Positions 11,563-22,740 are shown, numbered from the stretch's first letter. The stretch: DNA of 64,000 nt from Ascarosepion bandense (GCA_037127315.1 JBBBDQ010000310.1:5371001-5435000), one strand, 5' to 3'. The notes: a model not told the origin generated them from the letters alone. Numbers and translations are program-made.

Positions 11563-11850
11563 GCATCCGTAGTGGAGGCACACGGTGTAGTAATGGATTG
11601 CGGAATCGGAGAACCGAGTTCGAATTCTAGACGAGTTGGTTACACTAATTTACGTGCAAATACCTTTGTGAAAGGTATGAATAAATTTTCTCTTCTCCCA
11701 GTTAGGAGTAAATAGTAATGTAGACTTGGTCTTATAGTCTTGGGTGGCAACTACTCTAAAGAAAGAGCAACTCTTAATTCCAAACTCGGGGAATGATCTC
11801 AGTCAACAGCCACCCACCAACCGTTAAATAACCTCAGCAAACCGCAATTT
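11563..11850 (+). mobile_element. tRNA-derived SINE (S1-like), diverged copy
   Basis: The A-box-like region is gtgtagtaatgg, and the B box is gagttcgaattc. The body has aaggtatgaataaat and ttggtcttatagtcttgggt, as in family S1. The 3' part diverges after about 11800 and lacks the terminal hairpin. Confidence 0.65.
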
Positions 11851-13200
11851 GACAAGCGTGGTGAGTATGGCTACACTCAGGGTGGGGCTCCTTCGATAGG
11901 AGTGAGTAGGCCTTGGATGTGGCTAAGAAGCGTAAATATGAAGGTGCTAGGAAATATGAGATTGGGTCAGTGATTGACTAACCAGGCTAAAAGAACGACA
12001 CCAATAATTAACCTTCCTCATCACTAGTGTTAGCTTTACGCCATATTTATAATTTTATTGCAATGCATTTTTCATTAAGAGTATGGAGGTGTCTGGAAAG
12101 TAATCTCTCCTGGTTTGGTTACTTCGGAGATAGGATATGATGGTTTTAGGGGCTCGAAAACTCCAATAACACCAGAAATAAACATTACTGAGGAAGCTTA
12201 CAGACACACCATATGGCTGTTTGAGATATGCATTTTTATAGTGAAATACAAGTTGGATTTAACAACGAGAATACAGAAATTTTAAATAAAAAATATAATA
12301 TTAATAAATAGCTGTAACGTGACTGTCAGTTTTTATCTACGAAATACTCCAATAAAAATATTAATTCTAGCAGTGAGGGAAAATAGAGTTTTGTATTTTA
12401 GTACTGATTATGTGAGAAGCTGGGTTAAGAAGGCAACGTTACCTTGCTTTTATTAATACAAACTCTATTTGCCTCTATTCAATCTACTTTAACCTTTTGT
12501 AATTTTGTAAAATAAAAATCTGTTTCACTGATTTTCGGCACTCATCATGGGTTTTTTTCCACCCACGCGCTATAGTCTGGTGGGGCTTCAGATCCAAAAA
12601 TATTTTGCTGGAGCTAAGAACTAAAATGATGACTAAATTTGTCTTCTTTGCTTCAATCTACGACTATAATATTGATATGAGTTCTTTGTCTAAAATTATT
12701 ATTGCAATTAGCTTTAAAAGTAAGTAAGGAAAAACAAGTAATTTTTTTCCGAAATATTATTTTCTAAAATATTTTATATATTTTGGATATGCGGTAAATG
12801 TTTAGTGGTCTCATTCCAGAAAATAAGTACAAGTGAAACATAGTGTAATAGAATCAAAACAAAGGCTGTCTACAGCAGGATAATAGATTTAAATTGCGTT
12901 CATTTTCTGAGAGAATCCGATAAAAATATAGAATTAGGAATGTGTAAAACTTAATATTTAACCACAGCTGAACAAATTAAAGTACCTCGAAGATTCCTGC
13001 ACACTCTGGATTTTCTCCAATGAGAATGACTGGGAGTCCTCTACAGGCCCCATAGAGGTACCCAGGAAATTGCGTTTTATTTGCGCTCCTTGTAGACTTT
13101 TTATTTTATACCTCCCTCTACTTGCTGCATTGTTAAATAAAAAGAAGTGGGTGAAACAGGAAAACTAATTGGCGGAAATTAGTAAAAACGATACGGATAG
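11850..13200. other. No gene seen
   Basis: A GC-richer patch at 11850-12010 may be an unassigned repeat. The rest is AT-rich single-copy-looking sequence. Confidence 0.4.
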
Positions 13201-13207
13201 AAAGAGT

Positions 13208-13222
13208 AAGTCTGTCTGTCTC

Positions 13223-13281
<59 letters not shown>

Positions 13282-13282
13282 G
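13208..13282. repeat. (TCTG)n(TCTA)n microsatellite
   Basis: TCTG units grade into about a dozen ATCT units. It ends directly before a transposon-like terminus at about 13290. Confidence 0.95.
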
Positions 13283-13289
13283 TGTATCT

Positions 13290-13470
13290 ACAGGGTGCGA
13301 TGGGTAAATTATCACCATTATATATTTTAAATTTTGCGAATGCGCGTTGCTTTTTTTTTGTCTTTGTCGATTGAACATTATAGTAGGATCAGTTGGGCGC
13401 CGTCTTTGAGAAAAAGGGCACTATGACCAATTCACTTCGCCAGAAATTTGGAAACGATTATATTGATTTT
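13290..13470 (+). pseudogene. Tc1-like transposon 5' end and N-terminal scrap
   Basis: The sequence cagggtgcgatgggtaaa resembles a transposon terminus. A + frame downstream reads MTNSLRQKFGND near 13420-13460, which resembles the start of a Tc1-type transposase. A stop follows soon after and no catalytic motifs are visible. The pairing with the C-terminal fragment on the other strand at 13650-13950 is unresolved. Confidence 0.3.
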
Positions 13471-13516
13471 TGATTTAGAATATAATTGTTCTCATTTTAC
13501 CTAACGTATCTTTTAG

Positions 13517-13517
<1 letters not shown>

Positions 13518-13549
<32 letters not shown>

Positions 13550-13573
13550 GTGTTGGCTCAATTTTAGATTTAG

Positions 13574-13621
<48 letters not shown>

Positions 13622-13646
13622 ATATATATATATATATATATATATA
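13518..13646. repeat. (TA)n, (TC)n and (TATC)n cluster
   Basis: There are TA tracts at 13518-13547 and 13621-13646, and a TC/TATC tract at 13579-13620. The poly-(Tyr-Ile) C-terminus of the 13616-13948 frame is read through these tracts. Confidence 0.95.
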
Positions 13647-13649
13647 AAT

Positions 13650-13950
13650 ATTTTGAAACAATAAAAAGTAAATTTGTTCAGTAAAACTGCCATTGGCTTC
13701 AACGACGGCCTCCAGACGATTTTGGAATATCCTGCAACTCTCTTTAAATTGGTGAATGCTACCATACTCCTTGCCTTCAGTTCATCTTTGGTGTTACAAT
13801 GAGTTTTTGTTGGTCTGTCGCTCATCTGCTCCTTACATATAATCAAGGGGTTAGTGGCGATTGTGGAACTCTGAAAGTGGGGGGCACTTAGGAGCCGAGA
13901 TTTTTCTGAGGAGGAGAGGGCAAACTCTAGCTGCGTCTTCATTTTCATTC
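13650..13950 (-). pseudogene. Tc1-like transposase C-terminal remnant
   Basis: The minus-strand frame includes KDELKARSMVAFTNL. After a one-base shift it reads RLEAVVEANGSF near 13690-13730. This order (TKDELKARI..AF, then a C-terminal RLEAVIEANGGYIE-like end) is typical of Tc1/mariner-superfamily transposases. The catalytic core is missing from this window, so the element is dead. Confidence 0.5.
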
Positions 13951-14073
13951 TACACCATTATCGTATACATAACTTAGAAATGAGTTTGAGTATAAGTATG
14001 TTACTTCACTAAATTAAACGGAATAACATTTCATCCATCGTAGTGGAGTCATAATCTATTCATGTCCTCTTTT

Positions 14074-14155
14074 CTACTGGACCGATTACATTGCAGATTA
14101 TCCTCTGGATCCCGTCAAGAACCCCGAGATGAATAGCAGGGGCGCCCGACCAGAA
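14074..14155 (-). mobile_element. LINE fragment adjoining a second copy
   Basis: The segment gattacattgcagatt through gcgcccgaccaga duplicates the part of the LINE found again at 14690-14765. It sits beyond the 3' end of the neighbouring LINE copy, so it is a separate fragment. Confidence 0.65.
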
Positions 14156-14159
14156 ATTA

Positions 14160-15530
14160 TTTTTTATAATTGTCACACCCTAAGCAAGGATGTACTGCCA
14201 CTGGTGCGCAGGGGATTACATAATAGGAAAGTGAAGAAATAAGAAAACAGGTCACAGTAGGTGTCAAAGAATAGGTAAAAGAAAGACGGGTACAGTGGTG
14301 TAAAGAGAGCTGCATGAGAGCAAAATGTAAAGTGAGAGGAAGGATGGGAATCAAGGAGATAAGAGATGACAGTTGACGCTTGCATTTAAACTCTTGGAGA
14401 TTGTAGCTATCAGGGAAACAAGAATACGGAAGAGATTTCCACAGGCGGGAAGCACGAGAAAAGAAGCTGATTGAGTAGAAGTTGTGGTTGCACTTGATTG
14501 TTTTCATAGTAAAAGGGTAGGACCTTGCCAGTCTAGTAGCTCGAGTAAATTCGCGTATGGGGTTACCAAGGAGCTAAGCTCACCGGAGAAGAATCCGTGA
14601 AAGTATTTGTAGAAGAGACAGAGGGAAGTCACATCTCGTCGTTTAGAGAGAGAGAGAGAGAGACTGGCGTCGAGCCGCTCGGTCAGGATCGATTACATTG
14701 CAGATTCTTCTTTGGATCTTGTCGAGAACCCCTAAAGTGAACAGCAGGGACGCCCGACCAGATGGTAGACTTGTAAATGTATATATTGTATTCAGAAGAG
14801 AAGAACTTCCTGGTCCGATACAGAGACCCAACTTTCTTAGCAGTAGATTTAGCTATTAATTCAATGTTGTCGTTTTACTTAAGGTCAGCTGAGAGAATGA
14901 GGCCGAGGAAGCGCAGTGTATTGCTCTCAGGGAGATTAGCGTGATTCATGCTGATGGCGGGTAGGAAAGATTGCCTATGGTGGTTAAAGGATAGCAGTTT
15001 TGTTCTAGAAGCATTATAGTTTATTGGAGGTTCTTTTTGAGAGCAACAGCAACAAGATTTATTTTTTCTGCATCAGCAGATTTCTTAGCGAGGCGGAAGT
15101 AAATATTGCTGTCGTCAGCGTAGATGCCTATTTGGGATATGATTCCATCAGGGAGATCGTCCATGAAGATAAGAAAAAGCGTAGGGCCTAGGATAGAGCC
15201 TTGAGAGACACCCGCGTTAGTATGATAGAATCTGGAAGCATGCCCGTTCAATACGACCTTCATTAAGCGATTCATTAGAAACGATTTAATTAAGCCAAAC
15301 AAGCGTACAGTTATACCATAGCCCTGTAGATTGCGCAAAAGGACATCGAGCCAGACCCTGTCAAATGCTTTGAAAATATCCAGGCAACTGCTCTAGATGG
15401 CCTCGAACACTTTGCCAAAAATCGGTAGGAGGCTGATAGTAGGATAATTGGAGGGGTCTGGAGGTTCTCCCATGTTCTTAAAAACTGGAACCACAGATGA
15501 GGACAAGTCATTTCTTACCACAGACCACCA
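14160..15530 (-). mobile_element. Jockey/CR1-like LINE, internally deleted
   Basis: The 3' end (minus strand) is the family tail, seen here as tcacaccctaagcaagg. Coding remnants in order are a fingers-domain segment ending GKVFEAI near 15390-15480, then after a deletion KAFDRVWLDVLLR near 15340, then GYGI, QGSILGPTLFLIF and YADDS (15021-15338), and finally the C-terminal region to 14170. The join between FEAI and KAFDRVW removes roughly 200 bp relative to 32064-32687. Stops and frameshifts make it non-functional. Confidence 0.8.
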
Positions 15531-15701
15531 CAAGATCAGCAGCAAGATTAGCTTTGTCAGCCATAGCAGATTTCTTACTAAGATGGGAGTAAATGATGGT
15601 GTCGTCAGCGTAAATGATTTGATCACAGGGAGATTGATGATGAAGATCAGAAAGTGCGTCGGACCTAGAGAACACCTGTGTTTCTGTGATAGAATCTGGA
15701 A

Positions 15702-15705
<4 letters not shown>
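15530..15705 (-). mobile_element. Second LINE piece carrying another YADD motif
   Basis: The minus-strand frame has IIYADDTIIYSHL followed by KANLAADL, which is the same part of the reverse transcriptase as YADDS in the neighbouring copy. In reading order it lies upstream of the fingers segment. It therefore cannot belong to the same colinear element, and a duplication or nested insertion is required. Confidence 0.7.
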
Positions 15706-15791
<86 letters not shown>

Positions 15792-15792
15792 G
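15703..15792. repeat. (TA)n then (TG)n microsatellite
   Basis: About 38 bases of TA followed by about 46 of TG, then imperfect GTGCG units. It accounts for the poly-(Tyr-Ile) and poly-(Cys-Val) frames on both strands. Confidence 0.95.
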
Positions 15793-15908
15793 CGTCCGTG
15801 CGTGTTCAGGTTTCTTTTATAACACAATGCTCTGGATAATATTCATTGAGCTGTTTATACAGATCTATCGCTTAATATTTTATATAAAACAGATCTTTTT
15901 GGATTTTA

Positions 15909-15932
15909 CTATCTATCTATCTATCTATCTAT
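15909..15932. repeat. (TCTA)n microsatellite
   Basis: Six tetranucleotide units. Confidence 0.9.
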
Positions 15933-15939
15933 GAGGGAA

Positions 15940-16735
15940 AGAAGTGCATTGACGCATGTGTATATTGGGTGTTTGTAAGTAGTTGTGTATTCATATCTTA
16001 TTTCTTTCAAGAATATGTCGTGCTGGATATATCCAGCACATTCAGGAATTTTACAGTCAATAATTATTCCCAGGCGCTACTCACTTTCCTTTTTAAAACG
16101 ATATTTTTATTTCTAGTTTCAAACAAGAATTTCTTTTACTCTTCAAATTAAAAACATATTTAGAAATCAAGTACAAAATTTATCACTTTCTGTGATTCTT
16201 CAATTTTCTTTTAATTCAGTAAAATTGTGAAAGATCGAATATATCCCTGCGCCACCAGTTCTATCATTCCGTTTCTTTTGTTAATCTAAGAGTGAAGCGG
16301 AAAAGGTTATACAAACATTGGCTCTTATATCAGCATGTTCTGAAATTAATTACGTTTTACCAGGAAGAATATAAAAATATATTAATTATTCAAACATTAA
16401 GTGTCAGTTATATTAGCACCAACATTTTCAACGACTGCAACTCATCAGGAAGGAAACATTTTCGATTTTAAGTTTAAAGAGAAATCAGTTTCCCACTAAA
16501 AGTTTGAAATTCTATTTTTATTTTCTTAGCTTCTAAATATTGTTCCACTTATGAAATGTTCCATTGACTGAAAGAAACAGAAATTTGTAGGTGCTAAATA
16601 CGATGAGTCTGAGGGATGTAAAGTTACTGTAGGCACATTATTCCTAATTTAACAGAATAAAACTTCATTAAATAGTATACACATGAATAATACCATTTTT
16701 TACAATCATAATAACTCACAAGCAGCAGCAGCTGA
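15940..16735. other. AT-rich stretch, no gene
   Basis: No dispersed repeat or convincing frame is visible. Confidence 0.4.
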
Positions 16736-16738
16736 TAG

Positions 16739-16954
16739 AAACAAGAAAACATCCACTCAAACCGCCTACGCACAGACGGCAATCGCTCTCGCACAAAAAG
16801 CATAGCCTATCTAGACAGCAAGTCAGACATAAACCAGCCCTATATAATTGTCTGGATAGTAGTCTTAACAGCGGTTTTGATTGCAGTTGCAAACTATTTG
16901 GTCAGAAGTCATAAACACAACTCCTCAACGGATTTAACACATGATGTTCAATGA
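16739..16954 (+). CDS. Candidate terminal exon encoding one membrane helix
   Basis: A 71-codon open frame lies between an in-frame TAG (16736-16738) and a TGA (16952-16954). It lacks a start codon. The sequence just upstream ends in AG (agctgatag), so a 3' splice site is possible, although the pyrimidine tract is poor. The conceptual product has a basic and polar N-terminal half, then YIIVWIVVLTAVLIAVANYL, a 20-residue hydrophobic stretch suited to a membrane helix, then a short polar tail. Base composition is less AT-rich than the flanks. I do not recognise the protein. It could also be a transposon remnant or a chance frame. Confidence 0.25.
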   Translation, partial: KQENIHSNRLRTDGNRSRTKSIAYLDSKSDINQPYIIVWIVVLTAVLIAVANYLVRSHKHNSSTDLTHDVQ

Positions 16955-16959
16955 ATCCA

Positions 16960-17575
16960 ACACATGCTGCTCAATGAAAGAACTTTCAGCTTATAAATCT
17001 ACATGAAACAAATACAACTTTTCTACATTACACACACAAAATAATTTCGTTTTCCGTTTTTTGTAATCTGTCTTAAATTGCAATATAAAATGTGTTTATT
17101 ATTTGCTTTGTTACTAATTATTTGTTATTTCTTGATGAAGTTTCGATACTCAAATTATTTATCAAAGAATTGACGAATCCTTTCTCCACTACCATACTTA
17201 CGACCTCATTTTTTGTTGGGCTTGATTTGCAAAGTGTACCTCATAATACTTTGTTTACTCGACCAGGTTGCTTTTATATTCTACCAGAGAGAAAGCAAAG
17301 AATTATGTAACGAAAGCTTGTCGGATAATCGCCACTTTAAGACTCTTTAAACGACATTTGGTATAAACGAACCTTTACTGCATCCTATATACACAGTACA
17401 AATGTTTTTAAATGCCTCTACCTTTTTGGAATACATACAGTGACCAATGATATACAAGTCGCTATTTAATTCCGGATAGAAGAGATAATGAACTTATTGT
17501 ATAAGCCGTTCCGTACCTTTCAACTTTGGTTCTGTCTTGGCTGGTTGACTAATTGATAGCATTAAAACACGTAAT
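16960..17575. other. No gene seen
   Basis: A short two-unit tandem (aacacatg with tcaatgaa, about 16935-16978) overlaps the end of the exon candidate. The rest is AT-rich. Confidence 0.4.
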
Positions 17576-17576
17576 T

Positions 17577-17715
17577 ACTTTCACTATTTAAATTATTCGG
17601 ACTGTTGACCTAATTTTTGTTGTCATTTGTATGACGTTTCAGCCGTTGCATACTCCGGTCTTCTTCAGGTGCTAGGAATTTCGAAACGAACGCTTTATTA
17701 CGATCACTGGCGTAT
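17577..17715 (-). repeat. Hairpin repeat family H, copy 3
   Basis: On the minus strand it reads CACCTGAAGAAGACCGG, spacer, CGGCTGAAACG. The stem bases differ from copy 1 at paired positions yet stay pairable (GACCG with CGGCT versus GGCTG with CGGCC, allowing G-U). Confidence 0.7.
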
Positions 17716-18169
17716 ATTAGTCTCATGTTTTGTGAAATATTTTTTTTTAATCACACAGAAATTAATGCAGTTTGGTTTTTGATTTCAAGAATTTAATTAA
17801 AAAATATACACTTTTAGTTGTAAACATTATTCAAATGTTTGAAGTATGTTGAGTATTTTCCCATATATCATATTTTGTTGAGTTTTCTTTATTGATAACT
17901 GAAAAAAAAATATAAGCAGTTTTCATGTCTGATGCTTTTCTATTAAAGGTTAATCTGTTATAATCCGTTATTTGATATTAGATTTTGATCTCTCTCTCTC
18001 CCTCTCTCTCTCTCTCTTTCTCTCTTTAGACCTAAAAGAAATATTAGCGAAATTAGATTTACTATAATTTTACCATTTCACTCTACTGTTGAATTTTATC
18101 GCTCTTTGTAAGAAGAAATTAAATAATGCCATGAAATACTTGAATGTAGTATTTTATTTTGTTTACCTG

Positions 18170-18320
18170 GCCACCATGCTGGAGTTCGTTCGAGTGTCTG
18201 TACGAGGAGATGTAAGCCTCGCGCTATTCCTGCTCTTTCCTCGGGTCGTTGACGAGAAGATCTCCAAGGACAGACGAAACTTCTACCCATCGCAAGTGGA
18301 ATTGTCAAATGATCAGCCAT
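18170..18320 (-). pseudogene. GC-richer, exon-like segment, probably broken
   Basis: This 150-bp island is clearly less AT-rich than its flanks. On the minus strand one frame reads GDLLVNDPRKEQE, then a TAG, then REAYISSYRHSNELQHGGQ, ending at CAG|GTAAAC, a good 5' splice-site match near 18170. Another minus frame (18096-18320) is open for 74 codons from an ATG. The + strand has an ATG in a strong Kozak context (gccaccatg, 18172-18180) with a 51-codon frame. I cannot identify the product. The three competing readings make the call weak. Confidence 0.25.
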
Positions 18321-18329
18321 TTATATATT

Positions 18330-20700
18330 AGCCTGGTTAACTTGGTTAAAATTTGGAGATCATACGCGAATCCTTATATCTTTAACAGGTTAGGTCCACC
18401 GAGAAAGTTATAGAGTTAACCAAAAAAGGAAATAATAAATCCACTCTAATCCGCGAGACGTGTATTACTCAACAACTGAATGTAATGGAACCTGTTATGA
18501 TTGATGGAATACCACACGGAAAAATAAAGACGCTAAAAATACAAGATAATCGAGAACGAGACTGATTAGCATATATTCCCTTGATGATTTTAATTTAGTT
18601 TGTGTATTTTCACATAGATTTTATTTTTAGCTAAGAATCTAAATTCTCGAAACTTGTTAACGAGGTCAACTCGTTACAAAATTAAACATTATTATAAGGT
18701 TAAAAACATACAACCTGTAAGAACAGCACTTGAAAATGAAGCCAATTAATAGAATAATGCGTTCTAACACTTATGTATTGCTTACACTATGAATGAGTAG
18801 TCCTACTTTTTATAATCAATATACACCCCATAGAATTTACGTGTTTTTAAGTTTAAAATTTAATGATAAGAACAGTAACATTATATTCACAAATAGAAAA
18901 AAATCATGCATCTAAACTGTCTAACTCCTTAATATTTAGTTTTGTATAATAACAAAAAATGTAGACAAGGCCGAAAGCGGTGATGGAGAAGGCGAGAACT
19001 TATTTGTCTTCGGACAAACACTGAACCAAACAAATCATAAAGGATTATCCTGTGTATGAAGTTTGATTATATTTATAACTTTCAGAACATCTCGCGTTTA
19101 TAAACTTATTTTTCATGCGTAACATTAAATTGTTTTTCTTCTCCAGAGTTCATAAATTAATATAGGTGAATTGGATGTTGCACCAGATATAATAGTATAT
19201 CTATTTTCTCCGCTAGGGTGGGTGCTTATATATGTATCTGTTATCCTGTTTGCCATACATGTACACATTCTAGGTGAAGTTGGGTCAGTTATATGTTTAG
19301 GTGAAAGCGTGGATCTACACTTGGTGGCTACATTTCGCTGAGGCACCGGATTTCGCTGATGTACATTGAGTAAAAGTTCTATTTTGGTATCATCTGAGGA
19401 GAGTTAAACACTATATTTAAAGCTAGAAAGAGCTTATCTTGAACTCCTTACGTTCGTTAGCATCAGTTTTGTGTAATCAGTAGGAACAATCAGGGTTCAA
19501 CTTTTAGTTATATCTGAACCAAAAAGCAGTCCACATGGCTGTCATATAGCGAAACAAATTCTTTCGTTGTAAGAGTTTGACCTTCGACTGTATTCTAGCT
19601 TTAGGAATGAAATCTCACAAATTATTGAAACTTGCATTGTGCATATAAAACTATTTTATAAACTATATTTGATTATAGCCAAAAGACTGTGCAAAACAAA
19701 ATATATTTTAGTGATTCCTACTCTTTTAATTTAAAATGCTTAAAAATAATTCATTGGATTTAAACTATTCCTTTAAGAGATTAAGGAAAATAACTTAATT
19801 CACAAATCTATGATGCCTTTAATATCCGTCAGATTTTAGGCCAACATTTAAAAACTAATTACATATCTTGAAGGCCCTTTACAAGAAAAAAAGAGGTTGT
19901 GACCCATTATCAAGAAAGAATTTTCAACCTAAGTGCGCACGTTTTAAAATGCTCTTGAACTGTGGTAATTTTTTTCGCTATGTGACACTAAAATATATTT
20001 TACAGTCACGTGAACCCAGGTTCATTTTCAAAATCCGGATTATACTGGCTATTTCTTGATATTTTTAAACCTTGTTTTCGTAATAATGACTAACTAAGTT
20101 CAAAAGCACTCGGAACATAATGCTTCCTTAATAAGTTTTCAGATGACATAAAACAACTTACTCAGCTCCAGGAGAAATTCACCAAACGGCTTAACGGATA
20201 TTCATGTCTATTCTATTTAATAGGCCAGATTTACACGAAGGATTGCTACCTGAAAATATTTATAATTGCCCAAGTAAATGTTTAAGGGGAAAAACTGAAT
20301 AACATGATCAGGTTATACCACGGTTAAGGGAGATAACTCAGTTCATAAAATTGATCTGCTAAAAATTAATATTGCAAAATGTGTGACTAATCATGTAAAT
20401 GATATTCTTAACTGCTGTATGAGATCAATGATTTTTATTTATAATCGATCTTTTCACAAAAAAGCCAGTATATCATTAATATATTGATAGGTTGTGTGCA
20501 TGTAGATTCAGTATATCTAGGTACAGAGATGGTACTTATTTACCAAAACCATGTGCCTACCATTTCTCCAAAACATGTTGACGTGTGACATGATTAAGCA
20601 AACATAAATGAAAAAGGAACAATAAAGAAAGTATCCCTTTTTTTTTATAGAGGGAGGAAATAAGGCGTTTGTGAGAAATTCAAATTCTGCCCTGTGACAA
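18330..20700. other. Long stretch with no gene or clear repeat
   Basis: The minus frame at 19125-19346 lies in a modestly GC-richer patch but has no motif I know. The remainder is AT-rich. Confidence 0.4.
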
Positions 20701-20717
20701 TGAGAAAAATAATGCAG

Positions 20718-21049
20718 TCAATAATTATTCAGTCAGTTATGTGCCATATGTGATACACGCTTGGGCGATCATGTCTCGGAAGAGACATGACTGACTAGGC
20801 AGAAGATTATCACGCAGTAGGTTGCCATTGCTTTCTGCGGTAGACTGGTTGCCGACCAAGGCTATAGAACCCAACCTGTCCTGTTATTTAACCCATAACT
20901 GGAAGGAAGAGACGGATTAATACCTTTCCCAAGGGTATTTGCGCGTAAGTGAATGCAATTGAATTCAGCTGGAATTCGAACTCGGCTCCCCGATTTCTCG
21001 TTCCGAGCCGATATCCACTGGTCCACAACGCACATCCTCAATAATTATT
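20718..21049 (-). mobile_element. tRNA-derived SINE (family S1) with 12-bp target-site duplication
   Basis: The SINE body is 20730-21037 on the minus strand. It is flanked on both sides by TCAATAATTATT (20718-20729 and 21038-21049), a perfect duplication that fixes both element ends. Reading the minus strand, the element begins GGATGTGCGTTGTGG and ends AACTGACTG. The internal hairpin catgtctcggaagagacatg is still perfect in its arms, though its loop differs from other copies. Confidence 0.9.
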
Positions 21050-21094
21050 AGGAAGTGAAAAAAGAGCCCAAATGTCTCTTTTATTTATTTACTA

Positions 21095-21549
21095 GCAGTA
21101 AAGCCCGGCGTTGCTCGGGTGTAATGAAAGCTTTAAAATTAATCTAATGGTCCTGGAGCTCAGACTCTTTGGACGTTGGCACGAAAGACTAAAAAGCAAT
21201 AGTTGTTTCCAGTTAAAGCGAAACCGTAGACTGAAAGAAAAATGAATGGATGTAAGTCAAATTTTGATTTCCTGGTATCGATATCAAATTTTCTGCACTA
21301 GTGTAAGAACTGCAACCTTGAAAATTCTGAATATCGTTTCTTATGTCTTTGTCTATGAGTGTATCAAATTTGGTTAAGACCGGACCACTCCTTCTATAAC
21401 CCGATTTTTTCGATTATCGATTTTCGATATTTATCGGGAGTACCTCGACAAAAAAAAAAACCTAGCTAAGAACACTCGCAGACGCTTATGGTACAACTGT
21501 GTAAAATTTCAAGAAAATCTGTTCAGCCGTTTTGGAGTCTATAGTTAAC

Positions 21550-21611
<62 letters not shown>

Positions 21612-21640
21612 ACAAAGTTTCATTTATAAATAAGTTTAAA
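21095..21640 (+). mobile_element. Dispersed element D with a (CA)n core, copy 1
   Basis: It starts actagcagtaaagcccggcg, passes through a conserved body (ctcagactctttgg, ggtatcgatatcaaa, ttcagccgttttggagtcta), and ends in (CA)n plus a cap (agacaaagttt..tttataaataagttta). Copies are at 41952-42475 (+) and 50358-51072 (-). There is no coding capacity. The constant arms around a variable microsatellite resemble Helitron-related interspersed elements with microsatellite cores, but the class is unproven. Confidence 0.7.
21549..21609. repeat. (CA)n microsatellite inside element D
   Basis: About 30 CA units. The same position in copy 2 has only a short (CAGA)/(CA) run. Confidence 0.95.
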
Positions 21641-21941
21641 TTAGATTTTTGCATGAGTTTTATAATAAAAGGAAGTTTTATCAAAGATTCGTAAAATAAA
21701 ATCATTACCGCGAACAGAAAAAAAACTAATAAAAAGTCACTCAGTATGAAAGGAATTTGAAAAAGGGAATCTGAAAAAGGGAAAAAGAGATAATTTTTCT
21801 CCTTTTTAAAACATTTTTTTTTTGTCTATTTCATTCTTCCAATCTTTTTTCTGCTAAAAGTAATTTTAGGCTATAGTATACAGTATTTTGCTTATCATTT
21901 GAATCAACTTCTCTCACCACCCCCATAAATGTGCATATAAA

Positions 21942-22346
21942 CACTACCGTTCAAAAGTTTGACGCCATCTCAGAAATAGCATGGGATATAGAATAAACTT
22001 GACGGAAATGTGAAAAAAAACGAAAAAAAAAAAACGCAAAAAACAAAACAAAACAAAACAAAACGAAAAACAGCTCTTAGAGGTACTAAAAATATTGTAA
22101 ACTGACACTTTAAGAAACATTTGAAACAAATACCCAATGTTTAAGGAGAACATTTTGACGAGAGCTAAAGTGTATCAAAAAATTCTTTTTCTTTTTGTCA
22201 TAATAGAATTTCGAATAAAAAATAATATCTCACATTTTTTAACGATATATAATAATTTTCTCTGATTTAAAGTACAGAACAAGCACTTTTGGAGCCAGTT
22301 TAAAAATTTATTAGGGTTGGCTTCTAACTTTTGAAAAGTACTGTGT
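21942..22346 (+). mobile_element. MITE-like element with imperfect terminal inverted repeats
   Basis: The left end reads cactaccgttcaaaagttt. The right end, reverse-complemented, reads cacagtacttttcaaaagtt. The ends pair imperfectly over about 20 bases. The interior is A/T-rich with poly-A islands and has no transposase. The terminal sequence resembles short non-autonomous DNA transposons, with Tc1/mariner or hAT type undecided. Confidence 0.55.
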
Positions 22347-22355
22347 ATATATACA

Positions 22356-22445
22356 CATAGTACTGTTCAAAGATTTCAGAATGTGAAACTTGGAAAATTC
22401 ATAAAACTCTTACCATATTTTAAATGTAACTTGTAAACAACAGTC

Positions 22446-22486
<41 letters not shown>

Positions 22487-22740
22487 ATAATCAACGCCAA
22501 CACTCATATACTCTCCATTTCATTATCGAATCCTGCTTTAATATCCCATTGCTTCTCATTAGTAGACCGCCCTTGAGTTTTTCGCAATCTTTACAAAACT
22601 AATAAAAAAATCCATGGAAATTCTTTTCCGTTTTAATGTGTTGGATATTTTGCATGGAATTTATAAATTACTGCAATTTACCAGTCACATTTAAAATATG
22701 TTAGAAGATTTATGAATTTACCAAGTTTCACATTATGAAA
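22356..22740 (+). mobile_element. Second MITE-like foldback, adjacent to the first
   Basis: It opens agtactgttcaaagattt and continues aatgtgaaacttggaaaatt. The right end (22706-22738), reverse-complemented, reads aatgtgaaacttggtaaatt, so the arms match for about 25 bases. It contains a (TA)n tract at 22449-22482. It starts 10 bp after the previous element, and the two share the tactgttcaaa start. Confidence 0.6.

Noticed and set aside
15393..15827. Open frames of 144 and 124 codons on opposite strands
   Set aside because: Both depend on (TA)n/(TG)n and on LINE text. Neither is an independent gene.
18089..18331. An 80-codon + strand gene with a good Kozak context
   Set aside because: The frame begins upstream in AT-rich sequence, the Kozak ATG opens only 51 codons, and the product has no recognisable feature. 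It is kept only as a low-confidence exon-like island.
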